This document shows, in pieces, positions 1-8,140 of a stretch of DNA of 64,000 nt. The stretch comes from Desulfamplus sp. (lineage in GTDB: Bacteria > Desulfobacterota > Desulfobacteria > Desulfobacterales > Desulfobacteraceae): NCBI GenBank assembly GCA_015232555.1, contig JADFZJ010000004.1:1-64000 (forward strand). The letters run 5' to 3'. The notes beneath the pieces are model-generated. The model saw only the letters and a list, made by a program, of their open reading frames with translations, did not search any database and had not been told where the DNA came from. Within the stretch, counting starts at the first letter, position 1; the number at the start of each line of letters is the position of its first letter. The position numbers and the translations under genes are program-made.

Positions 1-719
1 TCATAGTTGCGGCTTCGGACAAATGTACTGCCGTTTTTGTGAGCAAGAAGAACAAGCTGTATAGGTGAATCATAAGCAAAAAGGTCCATAGCAATAGGGG
101 CAAGGACAAATGCACAATCAAGCTCGCCTGTCTCAAGACCTTCTTGGATTGGATTCCAGCCCGGCTTACGTTCTGTTTTTAGATGAAAATGCTTGGGAGT
201 AATCTCTCCAGTCTCTATTCTATGCTTTAATGCTCCAAGGGCAAGGTGATCGGTAATCTGAATATGTGCAACGTTAAGCTCAACTTTACCATCAATTACA
301 TTACGCTTTTTAGGTCCTGCAACCGCTGCTGCCGTTTCAGGAGCAAAAACCTTATATATTGCTTCCTTAATCTGATTTGAATCAAATGGTTTGGGTACAT
401 GTGCATTGCCCTTTGCCTCATAAATGGCAATCTGCTGACCTTTATCTGCCTGAGCCGTTGCCATTATAAAGGGGATATCCTGATATGGCGGGGTCTTTCT
501 TAACCAATTTAGAAATTCTAAACCATCCATTCTTGGCATATTCCAGTCGCTGATAATAAGCTCAGGTTTGGACTCCTCAACTTTTTTTGTAGCATCAAGA
601 CCATCTACAGCCATGACAATATTCTCAAATCCCGCTTTGTTGAGCATCTGTTTGAACATGATGCGCATAGTACCTGAATCATCTGCTATCAGAATTTTTA
701 TTTTCGGATCCACTGCCAT
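1..719 (-). CDS. CheY-like receiver domain fused to NMT1/NrtA-like solute-binding domain (partial, continues beyond window start)
   Basis: Reverse-strand translation from ATG at 719: MAVDPKIKILIADDSGTMRIMFKQML...ELIISDWNMPRMDGLEFLNWLRKTP...MATAQADK...VPKPFDSNQIKEAIYKVF (receiver with DD, D, T and K residues), then VELNVAHIQITDHLALGALKHRIETGEI...PGWNPIQEGLETGELDCAFVLAPIAMDLFAYDSPIQLVLLAHKNGSTFVRSRNY. No in-frame stop before base 1. Confidence 0.85.
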   Translation of the reverse strand, partial: MAVDPKIKILIADDSGTMRIMFKQMLNKAGFENIVMAVDGLDATKKVEESKPELIISDWNMPRMDGLEFLNWLRKTPPYQDIPFIMATAQADKGQQIAIYEAKGNAHVPKPFDSNQIKEAIYKVFAPETAAAVAGPKKRNVIDGKVELNVAHIQITDHLALGALKHRIETGEITPKHFHLKTERKPGWNPIQEGLETGELDCAFVLAPIAMDLFAYDSPIQLVLLAHKNGSTFVRSRNY

Positions 720-856
720 AAAAAAGCTCCTTGATTTTTATATCTTGAAAATAGAATCGTTTATATATTTAGAAAGTCAATCAATATATGTTAAATATTA
801 TTTTAGCAATGCGATTACAATAATTTAAAAAGTAATAATATAAACATGGATAATTA

Positions 857-1837
857 TTACTTTATCCATGTTTGAGTGAATCTACTCTGAATTGTCTGAA
901 ATATTTTATCTAAAGTAAAGCCTATAATTCCAATGGCAACAATGATAGCCATCAGATTATTATATGACATTGTATCCCTTGCGTCATTTATCAGATAACC
1001 CAATCCACTTGCAACTCCTAAAAATTCTGCTGGCACGAGAACAATCCACGCAACCCCAAGAGCCAACCTGATACTTGCCATAATATCTGGCAGCGAGGCT
1101 GGAATAATAATTGTGCTAAATATCTGTAAATGGTTTGCCCCCTGATTCATAGCCATCTTTATCCAGTTGGGATTTACATTAGCAGCCCCTGACGCTGTAT
1201 TCAACATAATTGGCCAGACAGTTGCCATTATTATAAGAAAGCAGATTGAAGATTCAAAACCTGTAAATACAATAAGTGCAACAGGCATCCATGCAAGAGG
1301 GCTTATCATTCTTAAAAATTGAATTGGAGCATAAGCAATATTTCTTAAAACTGGATAGAACCCTGTAATAAGACCGATAGGAATACCAATAACAGAGGCT
1401 ATTGATATACCAATAAATACCCTTCTCAAACTTGCCCCTACAGATATCCAAAATCTCTGTTCAAGTGTAAGTTTGTAAAGTGCCTTGAATGTTGGTATAG
1501 GGAAAAAGTTATTAAACTGACCGATTACATTAACTTGCGAAGTTTCGTTAAATTGGTTTAAGAGTGAAACCTGACCCGAAAGGAGTGCTGGCAGGATTAG
1601 AAAAATCCATCCTGATATAAACCACAACAGAAGAAGAAGCAATATTCCTATCACTTCAAATTTAATACTTGATGATTTATAGTGATTCTTTTTATCAACC
1701 AATTTCAATGACCTCTTCGCGTTCCAGAGAATCACTTCCAGACTCATGGATATTGCCATTAGAACGATTAGACTCGCTATAAGAATCAGAATTACCTGAA
1801 TCATTAGAAGTAGCAGAACCAAAGGAACCGTAAACAC
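857..1837 (-). CDS. ABC transporter permease, nitrate/sulfonate/taurine type (start uncertain; may begin at an internal ATG near 1750)
   Basis: 326 aa; multiple TM segments with typical BPD_transp_1 region (SVGASLRRVFIGISIASVIGIPIGLITGF...MISPLAWMPVALIVFTG...AWIVLVPAEFLG). Confidence 0.88.
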   Translation of the reverse strand: MFTVPLVLLLLMIQVILILIASLIVLMAISMSLEVILWNAKRSLKLVDKKNHYKSSSIKFEVIGILLLLLLWFISGWIFLILPALLSGQVSLLNQFNETSQVNVIGQFNNFFPIPTFKALYKLTLEQRFWISVGASLRRVFIGISIASVIGIPIGLITGFYPVLRNIAYAPIQFLRMISPLAWMPVALIVFTGFESSICFLIIMATVWPIMLNTASGAANVNPNWIKMAMNQGANHLQIFSTIIIPASLPDIMASIRLALGVAWIVLVPAEFLGVASGLGYLINDARDTMSYNNLMAIIVAIGIIGFTLDKIFQTIQSRFTQTWIK

Positions 1838-2996
1838 CCATATCTTTCATAGCTTTTTTCACAAATGTGTCATCTACAAGTTCTGCTGTTGCTAAAACAG
1901 GATCAAGAGCACGAAGAAAATCAGAATCTCCTTCAACTTTTGTCTTTGCCATCTGACTTACAATAAATTTGGTTGCTGACGGATATGGATATGGCTGAAA
2001 ACCAATTCTGCCGATATTCCATTCAGGGTGTATTATAGGTCTTGGCATAGATTCTGTGAGATACTCTTTTAAATTATAACCTGTAAATACCCTTAAAAGA
2101 ACATCTTCATTTACAGGAAGATATCCACCTCCTTTGTCACGGCTTAAAATATGGGCAGCTTTTTCAGGATTTTTAGTACACCACAACTGTGCTCTCACAA
2201 CCGCATTGATAGCTTTCTGTATCATTACAGGCTGTTCTTTTATCAAATTTTCGTGGGAGACAACAACACAGCAGGGGTGATTTTTCCAGATATCTCCTGT
2301 AAAACGCATGATTTTTGCTTTAATTTTCATCTCTGCAAGTGCATTAAAAGGCTCTGCCACAATAAACCCATCCATCTTTCTGCCAAGAAGTGCTGGAGGC
2401 ATTTCAGGCGGCGGAAGAACAAACAGATTGACCTCATCTGGTGCAATTGCTACCCCCTGTGGTTTGATAACGGGTTTTAGCCCTTTTGCTGTGATTCCCA
2501 TCTGTATCATGTAATTATGAGTGGAATACCATGAAGGGACAGCAATTTGTTTACCGCCTAAATCTCCAAATCCTTTTATATTGGAATTTCCATCAACTGT
2601 CAGAGCACTGCCGTTGGTGTGATCCCATGCAAGCACCTTTACTGGAATATTTTGTTTAAACCTCATCCAGATAGGTATTGGAAACATCAGATGTGTAAAG
2701 TTGAACTGTCCCCCGATAAAAGATTCAGTAAGAACTGTCCACGATCTTACCATGACAGGCTTTGGAACATTTAACCCCTCATCTTTAAAAAAGCCAAGAC
2801 TGTATGCAATCAGAAGGGGAGTAGCATCTGTTATGGGGATATAGCCGATTTTTAACTCTTGTGGATTGTTCTCTGCATAGGCAGAAAAAGAAGATAACAA
2901 GTTATTAGGCATAAACGAAGAGCTAAAGGTAGCTCCAGCTCCAATTGTTATAGCAGCACTTTTTTTGAGAAATGACCGTCTGTCTATTGTATCCAT
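1695..2996 (-). CDS. ABC transporter substrate-binding protein, NrtA/SsuA/NMT1 family, Tat signal
   Basis: 433 aa; N-terminal twin-arginine signal MDTIDRRSFLKKSAAITIGAGATFSS; LKIGYIPITDATPLLIAYSLGFFKDEGLNV. C-terminal Ser/Asn-rich tail overlaps the permease ORF. Confidence 0.9.
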   Translation of the reverse strand: MDTIDRRSFLKKSAAITIGAGATFSSSFMPNNLLSSFSAYAENNPQELKIGYIPITDATPLLIAYSLGFFKDEGLNVPKPVMVRSWTVLTESFIGGQFNFTHLMFPIPIWMRFKQNIPVKVLAWDHTNGSALTVDGNSNIKGFGDLGGKQIAVPSWYSTHNYMIQMGITAKGLKPVIKPQGVAIAPDEVNLFVLPPPEMPPALLGRKMDGFIVAEPFNALAEMKIKAKIMRFTGDIWKNHPCCVVVSHENLIKEQPVMIQKAINAVVRAQLWCTKNPEKAAHILSRDKGGGYLPVNEDVLLRVFTGYNLKEYLTESMPRPIIHPEWNIGRIGFQPYPYPSATKFIVSQMAKTKVEGDSDFLRALDPVLATAELVDDTFVKKAMKDMGVYGSFGSATSNDSGNSDSYSESNRSNGNIHESGSDSLEREEVIEIG

Positions 2997-3088
2997 AATC
3001 AGAAGCTCCTGAACAGGCTAAATAACGCCCTTGCCCTTAGAGGCACAATATATAATAAAAAAATAAAAGGCTTGATTGTAAAATACCA

Positions 3089-3859
3089 TTATTGAAAAAA
3101 TTTCCTGTTCCCCACATGTGCCTGCTTTAAATTTGCTAATATCTCTGCCCTATAATCCTTGAATGACGGATCGTTGATATTTCTTGGATATGGGTCATCA
3201 ATAGCATAGATTTTGCTTACAGAACCAGGGTATCCACCAAGCAGAACAATCTTGTTTCCTAACAGAATGGCTTCATTTATATCATGCGTTACAAAAATTG
3301 CTGTAAATCTTTCGCTGAGCCATATATTAATTAGCTCTTCTTGTATATGTGCCTGAGTGAATGTATCTAAGGATGCAAAAGGCTCATCAAGAAGAAGTAT
3401 ATCTGCACGCCCCACCAATGCACGGGCAAGGCACACCCTCTGTGCCATTCCAAGGGAAAGAGAGATTGGTTTTGCATTTTCAAAGCCAGAAAGTCCCATC
3501 ATCTCAATGAATTGATAGACACGGTAGTCAAGATTTTCAATATCACCGCGAATTTTGCATCCATAAGCTACATTATCCTTTACAGTAAGCCATGGAATGA
3601 GCACAGGCTGTTGAAACAGCATAGAGCGTGAAGGGTTAATTCCATTGACCTTTACGCCATCTACAAAAATTTCTCCTGATGTGGGGATTTCAAGCCCTGC
3701 TACAAGGTTGAGCAGAGTTGTCTTTCCACCTCCGGATTCTCCAAGTATAACAACAAAATCACCGCTATCAGCCGAAAAAGATATCTTGTCCAAGACAACA
3801 TTTTCACCACCATCGAATCGAGGGAAAATTTTTGACACATTTCGTATATCTATTCTCAA
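3089..3859 (-). CDS. ABC transporter ATP-binding protein (SsuB/TauB/NrtD type)
   Basis: 256 aa; Walker A GESGGGKTT, signature LSLGMAQRVCLARAL, Walker B ILLLDEPFASLD, H-loop VTHD. Confidence 0.93.
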   Translation of the reverse strand: MRIDIRNVSKIFPRFDGGENVVLDKISFSADSGDFVVILGESGGGKTTLLNLVAGLEIPTSGEIFVDGVKVNGINPSRSMLFQQPVLIPWLTVKDNVAYGCKIRGDIENLDYRVYQFIEMMGLSGFENAKPISLSLGMAQRVCLARALVGRADILLLDEPFASLDTFTQAHIQEELINIWLSERFTAIFVTHDINEAILLGNKIVLLGGYPGSVSKIYAIDDPYPRNINDPSFKDYRAEILANLKQAHVGNRKFFQ

Positions 3860-3863
3860 GTTT

Positions 3864-4814
3864 TCATGCCTTTGTATCTATGGTTTCTGCTTCAAGAGCA
3901 AAACTTGTATCTACAAGCTCATTCATATTTATGATATTTTTCATAATTCCCATATCTTTAACCATAAACTGGTTGATGCTCTCAAGAGATTTAATATCTG
4001 GCATAATAGATGCTGCCTTTTTAGGAATAAACGTTGAAAACATTTTTTCAATTACATGATGATCTTGATTAAAAAAATGTTGTGAAAGGCGGTGAAGATA
4101 ATTTGAACCTCTGAATATAAACTTGCTTGAAGCTACCATAAGATGAATAAAATCCATAACATGACTGCGGTAATCGTCAATTACATAATCGTGTAGAACC
4201 AAAACAGAACCAGGGTGATCTGTCCAAAGCTGAGAAGAAGATAACATTATCTTTCCTCTACAATCATTAATCACCATAGAGCCAAAAGGTTCTTCAATAA
4301 AACATCCGCCAATATATCCTGCATGATCATATTTCAACATCTCAGGAGCAATGAACGGCGGTACAACTTCAATATATACATCTGTATGGCTGTCATTTTC
4401 AAGCCCTGCTTTTAATCCTACTGATGCCATTAATCGGTAAAAAAGAAGATGATGAATAGACATATAGTGGGATATAAGAACGGTTTTGCCTTTAAAGTCT
4501 CTTATGTTCTCTATATTTGCATAACCGTTGCTCACTAAACAGGCTCCTGGACGGCAGTCATAAACAAGCACCTTGAGCTTTATGCCAGAATCAAACAGAT
4601 GCACAACTTCAGGAAGCGGAATAAATGCACCGTGAAGATCACCGTCACAAAAGGCTTTTTTTATCTGACTCCAACTTCCCATATGAACTGGTGTTATAAG
4701 ATGCCTTGTTGTCTGTTTAAACAGATCTTCACCAAAGCCGTTGTAAGCAAAGCCAAGCATTAGGTGGTCAAGAATTCTCAAATGTCCTATTCTGAGGGCA
4801 GGAAGTTTTACCAC
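3864..4814 (-). CDS. Solute-binding-like (NMT1/NrtA-type) protein without a recognisable signal peptide
   Basis: 316 aa; LRIGHLRILDHLMLGFAYNGFGEDLFKQ...MGSWSQIKKAFCDGDLHGAFIPLPEVVHLFDSGIKLKVLVYDCRPGACLVSNGY; starts directly with the fold (MVKLPALRIGH). Confidence 0.8.
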   Translation of the reverse strand: MVKLPALRIGHLRILDHLMLGFAYNGFGEDLFKQTTRHLITPVHMGSWSQIKKAFCDGDLHGAFIPLPEVVHLFDSGIKLKVLVYDCRPGACLVSNGYANIENIRDFKGKTVLISHYMSIHHLLFYRLMASVGLKAGLENDSHTDVYIEVVPPFIAPEMLKYDHAGYIGGCFIEEPFGSMVINDCRGKIMLSSSQLWTDHPGSVLVLHDYVIDDYRSHVMDFIHLMVASSKFIFRGSNYLHRLSQHFFNQDHHVIEKMFSTFIPKKAASIMPDIKSLESINQFMVKDMGIMKNIINMNELVDTSFALEAETIDTKA

Positions 4815-5089
4815 ACTTAGCTCCAGTTTATATGAAAGTCTCTTAACTGAATTTCATTTTTTGTTGCGTAAAGCATTACCTGTTTGTTGTATAAATGACA
4901 TTGTATTGACAGCATCGTATTCAGACTTTTTTCTGTTATGCTATTTAAATGTCTCATTTTAGCACGTTATAACGCATGTGTGCAATATTTATATCCTTAT
5001 CTAATTGAAACGATATCGTTACTTGTCAAACAAGATATCGTTTAAAAACTATCGACTTGACTTTAGAGATAGTTTAAATATTCAGGCTG

Positions 5090-5584
5090 TTAGAAGTTAG
5101 GTACTTTATTAAACACAACATGATATACAAAAATTGCCATTCCCACGCATATTGCACTGTCCGCCACATTAAAGGCTGGCCAGTGATAATATCCAACATA
5201 AAAATCTAAAAAATCAACAACCTTCCCATATCGGAAACGATCAATCAGATTGCCCACAGCACCACCAAAAATTGCAGCAAGACCTGCTGCAAGAAATGGA
5301 TATCCATCTGCCGCTTTTTTGTAAAACCACAAAAGAGCAAAAGCTACAGCAGAAGAGACAAAGAGAAAGAAGAATTTTCTAACCACAGCAGAGTGATCAG
5401 CAAAAAGCCCGAAAGCCCCCCCTGGATTGAGAACATGTGTAATATTAAAAAAAGGGGTTACAGAAATTATTTCATGGAGCATTAAAGCATTTGATATAAT
5501 ATACTTTGTCATCTGATCTATAGCTATAACCGTACCGCTTATAAGGGCAAGCCGTACAACTGCCCGTTTCTGACTTGATTCCAA
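5090..5584 (-). CDS. lspA: Lipoprotein signal peptidase (signal peptidase II)
   Basis: 164 aa; IDQMTKYII, NPGGAFGLF, GGAVGNLIDRFRYGKVVDFLDFYV, WPAFNVADSAICVG. Confidence 0.96.
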   Translation of the reverse strand: MESSQKRAVVRLALISGTVIAIDQMTKYIISNALMLHEIISVTPFFNITHVLNPGGAFGLFADHSAVVRKFFFLFVSSAVAFALLWFYKKAADGYPFLAAGLAAIFGGAVGNLIDRFRYGKVVDFLDFYVGYYHWPAFNVADSAICVGMAIFVYHVVFNKVPNF

Positions 5585-5600
5585 ATTTAAGTTCCCTCTC

Positions 5601-8048
5601 CTACTTAAAAAGATTATTCATCTCATTTCCAAACTTCAAAACCCTGTTAAATGGCAGTTGCAGATTTACATCAAGTTTAATTCCCTGAAAATTAGAACCA
5701 GCATTATCTGCACTAACCCTTACAAAACCACCAAGCTCCTTTTTATAGACAAATGGCAGAACATTTTCTGGCTTGCCATCAAACTCCATCTTTACAAGAA
5801 GCTGCTCGCCTTTAGTATCAAATCCAAGTCTTGCCCACTCATACTTATAGCTTTTCAAAGCCTCTTTAGCCAAATCTAACTGGTTAAATTGAGGCGTTCC
5901 CTCTGGAATGCCAGCAATAAGTTTCTCTGTGCCAGAGACCTTTATTGTTCCACCTTGACCAGGTGCTGAGTAAAGAAACCCATTGTTAAAATTAATATCT
6001 CCATTAATGATTGATACAGGAATCCTGCCGTTGAGCGTACCCTCTCCCTCTGCATCAAATGCTCCTACCTGTTTTAAAATTGATGATAATTTAAGTCTAT
6101 CACAAAAAAGACTGATATGATACTCACTCTGCCCTGAAGAGAAACGCATTGACTCTGATACTACTTTGCCATCACACCAGTTGAAAGAGGCATTTTCAAT
6201 TAAAACAGCACTGTTTGGTGTTGATTCAATCGTATATCGTACCTGTGCATCAGATATCTTTATATCTTTGATATCAATTTTATCAACTTTCAGAACTTGA
6301 GCTGGAAGTGGCTTTATATCATCAATTCCTCTAAAAGAGAGAGATGTATTAATACCGTTGATGCTTATTTTCTTTTCAGGCATGGAAAATTTTCCATTGT
6401 CAAGATTAATGTTTATGCTGCTTGTTATCTTATTGTCATAAAAGAGAATATCTCCATAAGATGCAAGATTTGCACTAAAATTCATACCTGCAAAAATCTT
6501 CGGATCCGTATAAATCTTTTTAATCAGCTCTGGAGTGAATTTTACAGGATTTAGTTTGTAGTTTAAATCAACTTTGATATTTTTTTTAAGCAGTTGAATG
6601 TTTGACTTAATCGGAACTGCTGCAACTCCATCAACATTTAGCTTGCCTTCAGATGTGAATTTTTTACCTTTATCTACATATTTAAATGGTAGATTTAAGT
6701 CTATTTTTCCTATCTGTAGTTTTTGTTCATCATAACTTAGACTATTTGCCTTTACTGTCAATTTCCCATCAAATGATGCACTATTGCCATTGCAAGATAT
6801 CTCAAAATTTGGTGAGTTCAATTTAAGAGCCTGTTTGTCTGACCCAATTATAAATGGTCTCTTTTTTTCTATCTCATCACCCTTAATAAAAAATGACCAT
6901 GTTTTATCTTGGTTTGCTCTAAAGTTATAAATAACATTAACAGAAGATAACATATCGCTGTTAAGCCTAAAAGAGCCTTCTGCCAAAACTTGAGAAGATA
7001 TGGTGCTATCTTTTGAGGATTCTTTAATAGTATTTCCTATATTAACTGAAGAAGTTTTGGCAACTGTTGAAGCCTGTAGCAGCCGTTCCAAGTCGGTAAT
7101 GGTAAGATTCATTATAAAATTATTTATCTGTGACTCAATCGGTTTTGCCATACCAACATGTGAAATGGCAATCTTCCATTTGGAGATATCCCCTATCATT
7201 GAGATTGTGATGTCACACTTTCCATTAAGTGCAATATCAGAGTCAGGCAGCATTACAGAAAAAAGCCCTCTTAATGATGACAATGAGATATTGTCGATAC
7301 TTATAGCTATAGATCGTAAGATATCTTTGGAGTTAGATATATTTTCTGACAAATTGCCATCTAAAATATTTCCAGTGATAATATCAGCCTCGACAGAAAT
7401 TTTAATGGTCTGACCAAATAGAACAGGTTTGAATAACAGATTGATTACGCTGGAATTCTCTTTATCTGTACTCTTATTGTCAATCTTGAACATAAGGCTG
7501 AATGGCAGCGTAAATATACTTTGTCCATCGCTTTCTGTTAAAGTAAAAACAGAGTGGCTAATCTCTATAATAGGAGGCAGAAAAGGTATTATAGCGGCTA
7601 TAGCTTTAATGTTTAGCCCATCTTGGGTTTGGATATCACTTTTCTTATCTGTATTAATAACGTTATTTTGATTAATAACCTTATTTTGCGTTGAAAAATC
7701 AGTCAAAATAACAGATGAATCCCTCTTTACACCGTTTACCTCCATTCCTGAGATATTAAGAGAGTTGACCCTGTTTTTCATAAGTGAATTAGGAGAGTAA
7801 TTACAGAAGATAGAGTCAACAGAAATAGAATCTCCTGTGGTAATTTTGTCGACTCCAATACCTGAAATACCTATTGTTCTAACCTTGAGATCAAAACGGT
7901 CAAGCCCTGCAATTGCTGCTGTTTTTTCAACAATCAGCCTCTCTGCAATAGGTGGAAGCAGTATAAAAACAGATATTAATGCTAAAATTGATACCCATAA
8001 AACAGTTTTTAGGATACTTTTTAGCATAGTATTAGTTTCTGTTGACAT
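5601..8048 (-). CDS. YdbH/AsmA-like intermembrane transport-type protein
   Basis: 815 aa; N-terminal TM followed by long beta-rich repeat region; C-terminal NGFLYSAPGQGGTIKVSGTEKLIAGIPEGTPQFNQLDLAKEALKSYKYEWARLGFDTKGEQLLVKMEFDGKP resembles the YdbH-type C-terminal domain. Confidence 0.72.
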   Translation of the reverse strand: MSTETNTMLKSILKTVLWVSILALISVFILLPPIAERLIVEKTAAIAGLDRFDLKVRTIGISGIGVDKITTGDSISVDSIFCNYSPNSLMKNRVNSLNISGMEVNGVKRDSSVILTDFSTQNKVINQNNVINTDKKSDIQTQDGLNIKAIAAIIPFLPPIIEISHSVFTLTESDGQSIFTLPFSLMFKIDNKSTDKENSSVINLLFKPVLFGQTIKISVEADIITGNILDGNLSENISNSKDILRSIAISIDNISLSSLRGLFSVMLPDSDIALNGKCDITISMIGDISKWKIAISHVGMAKPIESQINNFIMNLTITDLERLLQASTVAKTSSVNIGNTIKESSKDSTISSQVLAEGSFRLNSDMLSSVNVIYNFRANQDKTWSFFIKGDEIEKKRPFIIGSDKQALKLNSPNFEISCNGNSASFDGKLTVKANSLSYDEQKLQIGKIDLNLPFKYVDKGKKFTSEGKLNVDGVAAVPIKSNIQLLKKNIKVDLNYKLNPVKFTPELIKKIYTDPKIFAGMNFSANLASYGDILFYDNKITSSININLDNGKFSMPEKKISINGINTSLSFRGIDDIKPLPAQVLKVDKIDIKDIKISDAQVRYTIESTPNSAVLIENASFNWCDGKVVSESMRFSSGQSEYHISLFCDRLKLSSILKQVGAFDAEGEGTLNGRIPVSIINGDINFNNGFLYSAPGQGGTIKVSGTEKLIAGIPEGTPQFNQLDLAKEALKSYKYEWARLGFDTKGEQLLVKMEFDGKPENVLPFVYKKELGGFVRVSADNAGSNFQGIKLDVNLQLPFNRVLKFGNEMNNLFK

Positions 8049-8140
8049 TTTACCTTAAACAACCTCAACACAGTCATCAATTCCAGTAAATGTTTAAAAT
8101 CATGGTAATTATTATCAAGTCAAATTTGAACTTTAGTAAT

